A stretch of 64,000 bases of DNA from Symsagittifera roscoffensis (taxonomy: Eukaryota; Xenacoelomorpha; Acoela; Convolutidae), in the NCBI RefSeq assembly GCF_963678635.1, contig NC_087068.1:29266318-29330317 (forward strand), written 5' to 3'. This document shows, in pieces, positions 35,301 to 47,315 of the stretch. A program made the translations under genes and the position numbers. The first letter of the stretch is position 1, and every line of letters starts with the position of its first letter. The notes below the pieces were generated by a model. It was not told the origin of the DNA, made no database searches, and worked only from the letters and a program-made list of their open reading frames with translations.

Positions 35301-36085
35301 AATAAGTTTTTTAATTTTTGTTCGAAAGTTTTTTCTGTAAAAACTGAAAAAAAAACACAATCTTAATAAGTCTAGCTCGAAAGCGTTTTTGAGTTTAAAA
35401 TCTATAAGCTCGGGAATAAAGGAGAGCTCTGCTAGCTCAGTCGGTAGAGCGTTGGACTTTTAATCCAACGGTCAAGGGTTCGAGTCCCTTGTGGGTGAAG
35501 ATTTTGAAATAATTTTTTTTATTTTTTGTTTGAAATTTCATTTTTTGTTAAAATTGAAAAAAAAGCACAATCTAAATAAGTCTAGCTCGAAAGCGTTCCT
35601 GAGTAAAATTTATAAGCTCGGGAATGAAGTAGAGACCTGCTAGCTCAGTCGAAAGAGCGTTGGACTTTTAATTCAACGGTCAAGGGTTTGAGTCCCTTAT
35701 GGGCGAAGTTTTCAAAAGTGCTTCTTCCATTTTTATTTGAACTAGAATTTTAGAATTGTGTTTTGCAAAAAGGGAAACAAACACAATCCAATTAAGTCTA
35801 GCACGAAAGCAATTTTGAACTTGGAAGCTATGAAAAACCAGAAATTTGCCTTGTTTGTCACAAAAAAAATTCTGGAAAGTTGTTTTGAACTCGCCGATTC
35901 AGTAGAGAGTTGAGCTTTTAATCCAACAATCAAGGGTTTGATTCCGTTGTGAGTAAGATTTTAAAATAATTTTTTCAATTTTCGTTCGAAAATTTTTTGT
36001 AAAAATCGAAAAAAAAGCACAATCTAAATAAGTCTAGCTCGAAAGCGTTACTGAGTAAAATTTATAAGCTAGGGAGTGAAGTAGA

Positions 36086-36158
36086 GACCTGCTAGCTCAG
36101 TCGGAAGAGCGTTGGACTTTCAATCCAACGGTCAAGGGTTTGAGTCCCTTGTGGGTGA
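36086..36158 (+). tRNA. Lys-bodied tRNA with anticodon UUC (Glu)
   Basis: Anticodon loop CTTTCAA gives TTC, the glutamate anticodon, through a single T36-to-C change. Anticodon stem TTGGA/TCCAA is intact. The acceptor GACCTGC/GTGGGTG pairs at 6 of 7, and the T loop is TTTGAGT. Confidence 0.55.
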
Positions 36159-38135
36159 AGTTTTCAAAAATGCTTCTTCCATTTTTATTTGAACTAGAAT
36201 TTTAGAATTGTGTTTTGCAAAAAGGGAAACAAACTCAATCCAATTAAGTCTAGCTCGAAAGTGATTTTGAGCTTGGAAGCTATGAAAAACCAGAAATTTG
36301 CCTGGTTTGTCACAGAAAAAAAAACAAAGTAAATTCTGGGAAGTTGTTTTGAGCCTGCCGAGTCAGTAAAGAGTTGGGCTTTTAATCTAACAATCAAGGG
36401 TTTGAGTCCGTTGTGGGTGAAGATTTTGAAATAGTTTTTTTTTATTTTTTGTTCGGATTGTCATTTTTTGTTAAAATTGAAAAAAAAGCACAATCTAAAT
36501 AAGTCTAGCTCGAAAGCGTTCCTGAGTAAAATTTATAAGCTCGGGAATGAAGAAGAGACCTGCTAGCTCAGTCGAAAGAGCGTTGGACTTTTAATCCATC
36601 GGTCAAGGGTTTGAGTCCCTTATGGGCGAAGTTTTCAAAAGTGCTTCTTCCATTTTTCTTTGAACTTGAATTTTAGAATTGTGTTTTGCAAAAAGGGAAA
36701 CAAACACAATCCAATTAAGTCTAGCTCGAAACCAATTTTGAACTTGGAAGCTATGAAAAACCAGAAATTTGCCTTGTTTGTCACAAAAAAAATTCTGGAA
36801 AATTGTTTTGAACTCGCCGATTCAGTAGAGAGTTGAGCTTTTAATCCAACAATCAAGGGTTTGATTCCGTTGTGAGCAAGATTTTAAAATAATTTTTTCA
36901 ATTTTCGTTCGAAAATTTTTTGTAAAAATTGAAAAAAAGCACAATCTAAATAAGTCTAGCTCGAAAGCGTTACTGAGTAAAATTTATAAGCTAGGGAGTG
37001 AAGTAGAGACCTGCTAGCTCAGTCGGAAGAGCGTTGGACTTTTAATCCATCGGTCAAGGGTTGGAGTCCCTTGTGGGTGAAGTTTTCAAAAATGCTTCTC
37101 CCATTTTTATTTGAACTAGAATTTTAGAATTGTGTTTAGCAAAAATGGAAACAAACACAATCCAATTAAGTCTAGCTCGAAAGTGATTTTGAGCTTGGAA
37201 GCTATGAAAAACCAGAAATTTGCCTTGTTTGTCACAAAAAAAAACAAAATAAATACTGGGAAGTTTTTTTGAGCTTGCCGAGTCAGTAGATAGTTGGGCT
37301 TTTAATCCAACAACCAAGGGTCCGAGTCCGTTGTGAGTGGAAATTTTAAAATAAGTTTTTTAATTTTTGTTCGAAAGTTTTTTCTGTAAAAACTGAAAAA
37401 AAAACACAATCTTAATAAGTCTAGCTCGAAAGCGTTTTTGAGTTTAAAATCTATAAGCTCGGGAATAAAGGAGAGCTCTGCTAGCTCAGTCGGTAGAGCG
37501 TTGGACTTTTAATCCAACGGTCAAGGGTTCGAGTCCCTTGTGGGTGAAGATTTTGAAATAATTTTTTTTTATTTTTTGTTTGAAATTTCATTTTTTGTTA
37601 AAATTGAAAAAAAAGCACAATCTAAATAAGTCTAGCTCGAAAGCGTTCCTGAGTAAAATTTATAAGCTCGGGAATGAAGTAGAGACCTGCTAGCTCAGTC
37701 GAAAGAGCGTTGGACTTTTAATTCAACGGTCAAGGGTTTGAGTCCCTTATGGGCGAAGTTTTCAAAAGTGCTTCTTCCATTTTTATTTGAACTAGAATTT
37801 TAGAATTGTGTTTTGCAAAAAGGGAAACAAACACAATCCAATTAAGTCTAGCACGAAAGCAATTTTGAACTTGGAAGCTATGAAAAACCAGAAATTTGCC
37901 TTGTTTGTCACAAAAAAAATTCTGGAAAGTTGTTTTGAACTCGCCGATTCAGTAGAGAGTTGAGCTTTTAATCCAACAATCAAGGGTTTGATTCCGTTGT
38001 GAGTAAGATTTTAAAATAATTTTTTCAATTTTCGTTCGAAAATTTTTTGTAAAAATTGAAAAAAAAGCACAATCTAAATAAGTCTAGCTCGAAAGCGTTA
38101 CTGAGTAAAATTTATAAGCTAGGGAGTGAAGTAGA

Positions 38136-38208
38136 GACCTGCTAGCTCAGTCGGAAGAGCGTTGGACTTTCAATCCAACGGTCAAGGGTTTGAGTCCCTT
38201 GTGGGTGA
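38136..38208 (+). tRNA. Lys-bodied tRNA with anticodon UUC, second copy
   Basis: Same sequence class as 36086, 2050 bases downstream, copied as part of the 2.05-kb higher-order repeat. Confidence 0.55.
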
Positions 38209-38589
38209 AGTTTTCAAAAATGCTTCTTCCATTTTTATTTGAACTAGAATTTTAGAATTGTGTTTTGCAAAAAGGGAAACAAACTCAATCCAATTAAGTC
38301 TAGCTCGAAAGTGATTTTGAGCTTGGAAGCTATGAAAAACCAGAAATTTGCCTTTTTTGTCACAAAGGGACGAAATAATTACTGGAAATTTGTTTTGAAC
38401 TCGCCTAGTCAGTAGAGAGTTGGGCTTTAACCCAACAATCAAGGGTTTGAGTCCGTTGTAAGATTAAAAAAAAAAATTCAATTTTCGTTTGAAATTTTTT
38501 TTGTAAAAATTGAAAAAAAAGCACAATCGAAATAAGTCTAGCTCGAAAGCGTTCCTAAGTAAATTTTATAAGCTCGGTAAAGAAGTAGA

Positions 38590-38662
38590 GACCTGCTAGC
38601 TCAGTCGGAAGAGCGTTGCACTTTTAATCCAACGGTCAAGGGTTCGAGTCCCTTGTGGGTGA
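38590..38662 (+). tRNA. tRNA-Lys-TTT: tRNA-Lys(UUU), P' subtype with canonical B box
   Basis: GACCTGC/GTGGGTG acceptor, D arm GCTC/GAGC with a TCGGAA loop, T arm AAGGG-TTCGAGT-CCCTT. Anticodon stem TTGCA/TCCAA has one C-C mismatch. Confidence 0.55.
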
Positions 38663-39507
38663 AGTTTTCAAAAATGCTTCTTCCATTTTTATTTGAACTA
38701 GATTTTTAGAATTGTGTTTTGCAAAAAGGGAAACAAACACAATCCAATTAAGTCTAGCTCGAAAGCGATTTTGAGCATGGAAGCTATGAAAAACCAGAAA
38801 CTTGCCTTGTTTGTCACAATAAAAATCTGGAAAGTTGTTTTGAACTCGCCGATTCAGTAGAGAGTTGAGCTTTTAATCCAACAATCAAGGGTTTGAGTCC
38901 GTTGTGAGTGAAAATTTTAAATTAAGTTTTTAAATTTTGTTGGAAAGTTTTTTTTGTAAAAATTGAAGAAAAAAAACAATCTTAATATTAAGTCTAGCTC
39001 GAAAGCGTTTTTGAGTTTAAAATCTATAAGCTCGTGAATGAAGCAGAGCCCTGCTAGTTCAGTCTACAGAGCGTTGGACTTTTAATCCAACGGTCAATGG
39101 TTCGAGTCCCTGATGGGGCGGTGGATGCAAAATTTCTTTTTCAATTTTTATTTGAACTAGAACTGTAGAATTGATTTTTGTAAAAAGTGAAACAAACACA
39201 ATCCAATTAAGTTTAGTTCGAAAACGATTTTCAGCTTGGAAGCTATGAAAAACCAGAAATTTGCCTTGTTTGTCACAAAAAAAAATTCTGGAAAGTTGTT
39301 TTGAACTCGCCGATTCAGTAGAGAATTGAGCTTTTAATGCAACAATCAAGGGTTCGAGTCCGTTGTGAATGAAGATTTTAAATTAAGTTTTTAAATTTTG
39401 TTCGAAAGTTTTTTTTTTGTAAAAACTGAAAAAAAAAAATTTTAATAATAAGTCTAGCTCGAAAGAGTTTTTGAGTTTAAAATCTATAAGCTCGTTAATA
39501 AAGCAGA

Positions 39508-39580
39508 GCCCTGCTAGCGCAGTGGGTATAGCGCTGGACTTTTAATCCAACGGTCAAGGGTTCGAGTCCCTTGTGGGGCG
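39508..39580 (+). tRNA. tRNA-Lys-TTT: tRNA-Lys(UUU) copy with altered D arm
   Basis: The D region reads GCGCAGTGGGTATAGC, with two D-stem pairs lost. Acceptor and T arms are perfect; anticodon stem CTGGA/TCCAA loses 27-43. Confidence 0.5.
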
Positions 39581-40417
39581 ATGATTGCAGAATTTCTTTT
39601 TCAAATTTTTTTGATCTAGAACTGTAGAATTAATTTTTGTAAAAAGTGAAACAAACACAATCCAATTAAGTCTAGTTCGAAAACGATTTTCAGCTTGGAA
39701 GCTATGAAAAACCAGAAATTTGCCTTGTTTGTCACAAAAAAAAATTCTGGAAAGTTGTTTTGAACTCGCCGATTCAGTAGAGAGTTGAGCTTTTAATCCA
39801 ACAACCAAGGGTTCGAGTCCGTTGTGAGTGAAGATATTAAATTAAGTTTTTAAATTTTGTTGGAAAGTTTTTTTTTGTAAAAACTGAAAAAAAAACAATC
39901 TTAATAATAAGTATAGCTCGAAAGCGTTTTTGAGTTTAAAATCTATAAGCTCGTGAATGAAGCAGAGCGCTGCTAGCTCAGTCGGTAGAGCGTTGGCCTT
40001 TTAATCTAACGGTCAAGGGTTCGAGTCCCTTGTGGGGAGATGTTTGCAGAATTTCTTTTTCAAATTTTATTTGAACTAGAATTTTAGAATTGTGTTTTGC
40101 AAAAAGGGAAACAAACACAATCCAATTAAGTCTAGCTCGAAAACGATTTTCAGCTTAGAAGCTATGAAAAACCAGAAATTTGCCTTGTTTGTCACAAAAA
40201 AATCTGGAAAGTTGTTATGAATTCGCCGAGTCATTAGAGAGTTGAGCTTTTAATCCAACAATCAAGGGTTTGATTCCGTTGTGAGTAAGATTTTAAAATA
40301 AATTTTTCAATTTTCGTTCGAAAATTTTTTGTAAAAATTGAAAAAAAAGCACCATCTAAATAAGTCTAGCTTGAAAGCGTTACTGATTAAAATCTATAAG
40401 CTCGTGAATGAAATAGA

Positions 40418-40490
40418 GCCCTGCTAGCTCAGTCGGCAGAGCGTTGGACTATTAATCCAACGGTCAATGGTTCGAGTCACTGCTGGGGCG
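40418..40490 (+). pseudogene. Lys-bodied copy with anticodon AUU (Asn)
   Basis: Anticodon loop CTATTAA. The T stem is broken (AATGG/CACTG). It carries the D-loop TCGGCAG variant shared with the GUU and GUG copies. Confidence 0.5.
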
Positions 40491-41072
40491 GTGGATGCAA
40501 AATTTCTTTTTCAATTTTTATTTGAACTAGAACTGAAAAATTGATTTTTGTAAAAAGTGAAACAAACACAATCCAATTAAGTCCAGTTCGAAAACGATTT
40601 TCAGCTTGGAAGCTATGAAAAACCAGAAATTTTTTTTGTTTGTCACAAAAAAATTCTGGAAAGTTGTTTTGAATTCGCCGATTCAGTAGAGAGTTGAGCT
40701 TTTAATCCAACAATCAAGGGTTCGAGTCCGCTGTGAGTGAAGAATTTAAATTAAGTTTTTAAATTTTGTTCGAAAGTTTTTTTTTGTAAAACCTGAAAAA
40801 AAAACAATCTTAATAATAAGTCTAGCTCGAAAGCGTTTTTGAGTTTAAAATCTATAAGCTCGTGAATGAAGCAGAGCTCTGCTAGCTCAGTCGGTAGAAC
40901 GTTGGACTTTTAATCCAACGGTCAAGGATTCGAGTCCCTTGTGGGGCGATGATTGCAGAATTTCTTTTTCAAATTTTTTTGAACTAGAACAGAAGAATTA
41001 ATTTTTGTAAAAAGTGAAACAAACACAATCCAATTAAGTCTAGTTCGAAAAGGAACTCGGGAATGAAGCAGA

Positions 41073-41145
41073 GCCCTGCTAGCTCAGTAGGTAGAGCGTT
41101 GGACTTTTAATCCAACGGTCGAGGGTTCGAGTCCCTTGTGGGGCG
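41073..41145 (+). tRNA. tRNA-Lys-TTT: tRNA-Lys(UUU), intact cloverleaf
   Basis: All four stems pair. D loop AGTAGGTA; T stem GAGGG/CCCTT with one G-T wobble; B box GGTTCGAGTCC. A T5 run follows ~20 bases downstream. The same sequence is found at 43123. Confidence 0.8.
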
Positions 41146-41539
41146 ATGTTTGCAGAATTTCTTTTTCAAATTTCATTTGAACTAGAACTGTAGAATAAAT
41201 TTTTGTAAAAAGTGAAACAAACACAATCCAATTAAGTCTAGCTCGAAAACGATTTTCAGCTTAGAAGCTATGAAAAACCAGAAATTTGCCTTGTTTGTCA
41301 CAAAAAATTCTGGAAAGTTGTTTTGAATTCGCCGAGTCATTAGAGAGTTGGGCTTTTAATCCAACAATCAAGGGCTCGAGTCCGTTGTGGGTGAAAATTT
41401 TAAAATAAGTTTTTTTTTTAGTTTTTGTTCGAAATTTTATTTTTTTTGTAAAAACCGAAAGAAAAACACAATCTAAGTAAGTCTAGCTCGAAAGTGTTTT
41501 TGAGTTTAAAAGCTATAAACTTGGGAAAGAAGTAGTAGA

Positions 41540-41567
41540 GCCTTGCGGTCAAGAGGTCAAATAAAAA
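41540..41567 (+). pseudogene. tRNA remnant lacking D and anticodon arms
   Basis: gccttgc runs straight into ggtcaagaggtcaaa: the 5' acceptor strand of a P unit fused to its variable loop and damaged T arm, with about 36 central bases deleted. Further copies start at 42565, 43590, 44616, 45642, 47784, 48814, 52764 and 55816, so one deletion was spread by array turnover. Confidence 0.65.
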
Positions 41568-41900
41568 TGATTTTTGTAAAAAGTGAAACAAACACAATCT
41601 AATGAAGTCTAGCTCTAAAGCGATTTTGAGCAAAAAAGCTATGAAAAATCAGAAATTTGCCTTGTTTGTCAAAAAAAAATTCTGGAAATTTGTTTTGAAC
41701 TCGCCGATTCAGTAGGGAGTTGAGCTTTTAATCCAACAACCAAGGGTTCGAGTCCGTTGTGAGTGAAGATATTAAATTAAGTTTTTAAATTTTGTTGGAA
41801 AGTTTTTTTTTGTAAAAACTGAAAAAAAACAATCTTAATAATAAGTATAGCTCGAAAGCGTTTTTGAGTTTAAAATCTATAAGCTCGTGAATGAAGCAGA

Positions 41901-41973
41901 GCCCTGCTAACTCAGTCGGCAGAGCGTTGGACTGTGAATCCAACGGTCAAGGGTTCGAGTCCCTTGTGGGGCG
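41901..41973 (+). tRNA. Lys-bodied tRNA with anticodon GUG (His)
   Basis: Anticodon arm TTGGA-CTGTGAA-TCCAA gives GTG, the histidine anticodon. The acceptor GCCCTGC/GTGGGGC and T arm AAGGG/CCCTT are perfect. D stem ACTC/GAGC has one A-C mismatch. Apart from the anticodon the body is that of the Lys genes; nothing else resembles tRNA-His (no 5' extra G is evident). Confidence 0.7.
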
Positions 41974-42097
41974 ATGTTTGCAGAATTTCTTTTTCAAATT
42001 TTTTTGAACTAGAACAGAAGTATTAATTTTTGTAAAAAGTGAAACAAACACAATCCAATTAAGTTTAGTTCGAAAACGAACTCGGGAATGAAGCAGA

Positions 42098-42170
42098 TCC
42101 CTGCTAGCTCAGTCGGTAGAGCGTTGGACTTTTAATCCAACGGTCAAGGGTTCGAGTCCCTTGTGGGGCG
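42098..42170 (+). tRNA. tRNA-Lys-TTT: tRNA-Lys(UUU) with G1 changed to T
   Basis: Canonical except that the first base is T (TCCCTGC/GTGGGGC), breaking the 1-72 pair. Same variant at 44149 and 45175. Confidence 0.65.
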
Positions 42171-42925
42171 ATGTTTGCAGAATTTCTTTTTCAAATTTTA
42201 TTTGAACTAGAACTGTAGAATAAATTTTTGTAAAAAGTGAAACAAACACAATCCAATTAAGTCTAGCTCGAAAACGATTTTCAGCTTAGAAGCTATGAAA
42301 AACCAGAAATTTGCCTTGTTTGTCACAAAAAATTCTGGAAAGTTGTTTTGAATTCGCCGAGTAATTAGAGAGTTGGGCTTTTAATCCAACAGTCAAGGGT
42401 TCGAGTCCGTTGTGGGTGAAAATTTTAAAATAAGTTTTTTTTTTAGTTTTTGTTCGAAATTTTATTTTTTTTGTAAAAACCGAAAGAAAAACACAATCTA
42501 AGTAAGTCTAGCTCGAAAGTGTTTTTGAGTTTAAAAGCTATAAACTTGGGAAAGAAGTAGTAGAGCCTTGCGGTCAAGAGGTCAAATAAAAATGATTTTT
42601 GTAAAAAGTGAAACAAACACAATCTAATGAAGTCTAGCTCTAAAGCGATTTTGAGCAAAAAAGCTATGAAAAATCAGAAATTTGCCTTGTTTGTCAAAAA
42701 AAAATTCTGGAAATTTGTTTTGAACTCGCCGATTCAGTAGAGAGTTGAGCTTTTAATCCAACAACCAAGGGTTCGAGTCCGTTGTGAGTGAAGATATTAA
42801 ATTAAGTTTTTAAATTTTGTTGGAAAGTTTTTTTTTGTAAAAACTGAAAAAAAACAATCTTAATAATAAGTATAGCTCGAAAGCGTTTTTGAGTTTAAAA
42901 TCTATAAGCTCGTGAATGAAGCAGA

Positions 42926-42998
42926 GCCCTGCTAACTCAGTCGGTAGAGCGTTGGACTTTTAATCCAACGGTCAAGGGTTCGAGTCCCTTGTGGGGCG
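42926..42998 (+). tRNA. tRNA-Lys-TTT: tRNA-Lys(UUU), D-stem A10 variant
   Basis: Canonical except D stem ACTC/GAGC (A10-C25). It occupies the same position in the 1.026-kb repeat as the GUG copies at 41901 and 44978, so the same slot exists with both anticodons. Confidence 0.7.
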
Positions 42999-43122
42999 AT
43001 GATTGCAGAATTTCTTTTTCAAATTTTTTTGAACTAGAACAGAAGAATTAATTTTTGTAAAAAGTGAAACAAACACAATCCAATTAAGTCTAGTTCGAAA
43101 ACGAACTCGGGAATGAAGCAGA

Positions 43123-43195
43123 GCCCTGCTAGCTCAGTAGGTAGAGCGTTGGACTTTTAATCCAACGGTCGAGGGTTCGAGTCCCTTGTGGGGCG
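43123..43195 (+). tRNA. tRNA-Lys-TTT: tRNA-Lys(UUU), intact cloverleaf
   Basis: Identical to the copy at 41073, including the AGTAGGTA D loop and the GAGGG T stem. Confidence 0.8.
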
Positions 43196-43951
43196 ATGTT
43201 TGCAGAATTTCTTTTTCAAATTTCATTTGAACTAGAACTGTAGAATAAATTTTTGTAAAAAGTGAAACAAACACAATCCAATTAAGTCTAGCTCGAAAAC
43301 GATTTTCAGCTTAGAAGCTATGAAAAACCAGAAATTTGCCTTGTTTGTCACAAAAAATTCTGGAAAGTTGTTTTGAATTCGCCGAGTCATTAGAGAGTTG
43401 GGCTTTTAATCCAACAATCAAGGGCTCGAGTCCGTTGTGGGTGAAAATTTTAAAATAAGTTTTTTTTTTAGTTTTTGTTCGAAATTTTATTTTTTTTGTA
43501 AAAACCGAAAGAAAAACACAATCTAAGTAAGTCTAGCTCGAAAGTGTTTTTGAGTTTAAAAGCTATAAACTTGGGAAAGAAGTAGTAGAGCCTTGCGGTC
43601 AAGAGGTCAAATAAAAATGATTTTTGTAAAAAGTGAAACAAACACAATCTAATGAAGTCTAGCTCTAAAGCGATTTTGAGCAAAAAAGCTATGAAAAATC
43701 AGAAATTTGCCTTGTTTGTCAAAAAAAAATTCTGGAAATTTGTTTTGAACTCGCCGATTCAGTAGGGAGTTGAGCTTTTAATCCAACAACCAAGGGTTCG
43801 AGTCCGTTGTGAGTGAAGATATTAAATTAAGTTTTTAAATTTTGTTGGAAAGTTTTTTTTTTGTAAAAACTGAAAAAAAACAATCTTAATAATAAGTATA
43901 GCTCGAAAGCGTTTTTGAGTTTAAAATCTATAAGCTCGTGAATGAAGCAGA

Positions 43952-44024
43952 GCCCTGCTATCTCAGTCGGCAGAGCGTTGGACTGTGAATCCAACGGTCA
44001 AGGGTTCGAGTCCCTTGTGGGGCG
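43952..44024 (+). tRNA. Lys-bodied tRNA with anticodon GUG
   Basis: As 41901 but the D stem begins TCTC (T10-C25 mismatch). Confidence 0.65.
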
Positions 44025-44148
44025 ATGTTTGCAGAATTTCTTTTTCAAATTTTTTTGAACTAGAACAGAAGTATTAATTTTTGTAAAAAGTGAAACAAAC
44101 ACAATCCAATTAAGTTTAGTTCGAAAACGAACTCGGGAATGAAGCAGA

Positions 44149-44221
44149 TCCCTGCTAGCTCAGTCGGTAGAGCGTTGGACTTTTAATCCAACGGTCAAGG
44201 GTTCGAGTCCCTTGTGGGGCG
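44149..44221 (+). tRNA. tRNA-Lys-TTT: tRNA-Lys(UUU) with T1
   Basis: Same as 42098, one repeat period further on. Confidence 0.65.
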
Positions 44222-44977
44222 ATGTTTGCAGAATTTCTTTTTCAAATTTTATTTGAACTAGAACTGTAGAATAAATTTTTGTAAAAAGTGAAACAAACAC
44301 AATCCAATTAAGTCTAGCTCGAAAACGATTTTCAGCTTAGAAGCTATGAAAAACCAGAAATTTGCCTTGTTTGTCACAAAAAATTCTGGAAAGTTGTTTT
44401 GAATTCGCCGAGTAATTAGAGAGTTGGGCTTTTAATCCAACAGTCAAGGGTTCGAGTCCGTTGTGGGTGAAAATTTTAAAATAAGTTTTTTTTTTAGTTT
44501 TTGTTCGAAATTTTATTTTTTTTGTAAAAACCGAAAGAAAAACACAATCTAAGTAAGTCTAGCTCGAAAGTGTTTTTGAGTTTAAAAGCTATAAACTTGG
44601 GAAAGAAGTAGTAGAGCCTTGCGGTCAAGAGGTCAAATAAAAATGATTTTTGTAAAAAGTGAAACAAACACAATCTAATGAAGTCTAGCTCTAAAGCGAT
44701 TTTGAGCAAAAAAGCTATGAAAAATCAGAAATTTGCCTTGTTTGTCAAAAAAAAATTCTGGAAATTTGTTTTGAACTCGCCGATTCAGTAGAGAGTTGAG
44801 CTTTTAATCCAACAACCAAGGGTTCGAGTCCGTTGTGAGTGAAGATATTAAATTAAGTTTTTAAATTTTGTTGGAAAGTTTTTTTTTTGTAAAAACTGAA
44901 AAAAAACAATCTTAATAATAAGTATAGCTCGAAAGCGTTTTTGAGTTTAAAATCTATAAGCTCGTGAATGAAGCAGA

Positions 44978-45050
44978 GCCCTGCTAACTCAGTCGGCAGA
45001 GCGTTGGACTGTGAATCCAACGGTCAAGGGTTCGAGTCCCTTGTGGGGCG
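44978..45050 (+). tRNA. Lys-bodied tRNA with anticodon GUG
   Basis: Same sequence as 41901, three periods downstream. Confidence 0.7.
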
Positions 45051-45174
45051 ATGTTTGCAGAATTTCTTTTTCAAATTTTTTTGAACTAGAACAGAAGTAT
45101 TAATTTTTGTAAAAAGTGAAACAAACACAATCCAATTAAGTTTAGTTCGAAAACGAACTCGGGAATGAAGCAGA

Positions 45175-45247
45175 TCCCTGCTAGCTCAGTCGGTAGAGCG
45201 TTGGACTTTTAATCCAACGGTCAAGGGTTCGAGTCCCTTGTGGGGCG
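45175..45247 (+). tRNA. tRNA-Lys-TTT: tRNA-Lys(UUU) with T1
   Basis: Same as 42098. Confidence 0.65.
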
Positions 45248-47287
45248 ATGTTTGCAGAATTTCTTTTTCAAATTTTATTTGAACTAGAACTGTAGAATAA
45301 ATTTTTGTAAAAAGTGAAACAAACACAATCCAATTAAGTCTAGCTCGAAAACGATTTTCAGCTTAGAAGCTATGAAAAACCAGAAATTTGCCTTGTTTGT
45401 CACAAAAAATTCTGGAAAGTTGTTTTGAATTCGCCGAGTAATTAGAGAGTTGGGCTTTTAATCCAACAGTCAAGGGTTCGAGTCCGTTGTGGGTGAAAAT
45501 TTTAAAATAAGTTTTTTTTTTAGTTTTTGTTCGAAATTTTATTTTTTTTGTAAAAACCGAAAGAAAAACACAATCTAAGTAAGTCTAGCTTGAAAGCGTT
45601 TTTGAGTTTAAAAGCTATAAACTTGGGAAAGAAGTAGTAGAGCCTTGCGGTCAAGAGGTCAAAAAAAAATGATTTTTGTAAAAAGTGAAACAAACACAAT
45701 CTAATGAAGTCTAGCTCTAAAGCGATTTTGAGCAAAAAAGCCATGAAAAATCAGAAATTTGCCTTGTTTGTCAAAAAAAAAAATTCTAGAAAGTTGTTTT
45801 GAACTCGCCGATTCAGTAGAGAGTTGAGCTTTTAATCCAACAATCAAGGGTTTGAGTCCGTTGTGAGTGAAGATTTTAAAGTAATTTTTTTTAATTTTGT
45901 TCGAAAGTTTTTTTTGTAAAAATTGAAGAAAAAAAACAATCTTAATAATAAGTCTAGCTCGAAAGCGTTTTTGAGTTTAAAATCTATAAGCTCGTGAATG
46001 AAGCAGAGCCCTGCTAGCTCAGTCGGTAAAGCGTTGGACTTTTAATCCAACGGTCAAGGGTTTGAGTCCCTTGTGGGGAGATGATTGCAGAATTTCTTTT
46101 TCAAATTTTTTTGAACCAGAACTGTAGAATTAATTTTTGTAAAAAGTGAAACAAACACAATCCAATTAGGTCTAGTTCGAAAACGAACTCGGCAATGAAG
46201 CAGAGGCCTGCTAGCTCAGTCGGTAGAGCGTTGGACTTTTAATCCAACGGTCAAGGGTTCGAGTCCCTTGTGTGGCGATGTTTGCAGAATTTCTATTTCA
46301 AATTTTATTTGAACTAGAACTATAGAATAAATTTTTGTAAAAAGTGAAACAAACACAATCCAATTTAATCTAGCTCGAAAACGATTTTCAGCTTGGAAGC
46401 TATGAAAAACCAGAAATTTGCCTTGTTTGTCACAAAAAAATCTGGAAAGTTGTTATGAATTCGCCGAGTCATTAGAGAGTTGAGCTTTTAATCCAACAAT
46501 CAAGGGTTTGATTCCGTTGTGAGTAAGATTTTAAAATAAATTTTTCAATTTTCGTTCGAAAATTTTTTGTAAAAATTGAAAAAAAAAGCACCATCTAAAT
46601 AAGTCTAGCTTGAAAGCGTTACTGAGTAAAATCTATAAGCTCGTGAATGAAATAGAGCCCTGCTAGCTCAGTCGGCAGAGCGTTGGACTTTTAATCCAAC
46701 GGTCAATGGTTCGAGGCACTGTTGGGGCGGTGGATGCAAAATTTTTTTTTCAATTTTTATTTAAACTAGAACTGTAGAATTGATTTTTGTAAAAAGTGAA
46801 ACAAACACAATCCAATTAAGTCCAGTTCGAAAACGATTTTCAGCTTGGAAGCTATGAAAAACCAGAAATTTTCCTTGTTTGTCACAAAAAAATTCTGGAA
46901 AGTTGTTTTGAACTCGCCGATTCAGTAGAGAGTTGGTTGAGCTTTTAATCCAACAATCAAGGGTTTGAGTCCGTTGTGAGCGAAGAATTTAAATTAAGTT
47001 TTTAAATTTTGTTCGAAAGTTTTTTTTGTAAAACCTGAAAAAAAAACAATCTTAATAATAAGTCTAGCTCGAAAGCGTTTTTGAGTTTAAAATCTATAAG
47101 CTCGTGAATGAAGCAGAGCTCTGCTAGCTCAGTCGGTAGAACGTTGGACTTTTAATCCAACGGTCAAGGGTTCGAGTCCCTTGTGGGGCGATGATTGCAG
47201 AATTTTATTTTTCAAATTTTTTTGAACTAGAACAGAAGAATTAATTTTTGTAAAAAGTGAAACAAACACAATCCAATTAAGTCTAGT

Positions 47288-47303
47288 TCGAAAACGAACT
47301 CGG
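47288..47303 (+). promoter_or_regulatory. Upstream hairpin element of P units
   Basis: AGTTCG-AAAA-CGAACT is a perfect 6-bp palindrome with a 4-base loop, ending about a dozen bases before the tRNA 5' end (tcgggaatgaagcaga lies between). Perfect or near-perfect forms precede many P units (29477, 31260, 32128, 32325, 42926 neighbours, 52305, 54233, 55146, 55344, 59823, 63479). Other units have the longer form agctcgaaagcg(a)ttttgagct. The role is unknown: leader processing, promoter or cruciform are possible. Confidence 0.5.
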
Positions 47304-47315
47304 GAATGAAGCAGA

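Larger units (their letters stand above)
34300..38398. repeat. 2.05-kb higher-order repeat, two copies
   Basis: P units at 34508, 34959, 35426, 35634 and 36086 recur at 36557, 37008, 37475, 37684 and 38136, offsets 2049-2050. Private variants are kept (ggagagctctgc, the UUC anticodon, attcaacgg), so the duplication is recent. Confidence 0.85.
41073..45790. repeat. 1.026-kb higher-order repeat, four to five copies
   Basis: P units at 41073, 42098, 43123, 44149 and 45175, GUG/UUU units at 41901, 42926, 43952 and 44978, and a deleted tRNA remnant at 41540, 42565, 43590, 44616 and 45642 all recur at 1025-1026 bases. Copies differ by only a few bases. Related but more diverged copies occur near 47.3-49.1, 52.3-53.1 and 55.3-56.2 kb. 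Confidence 0.9.
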
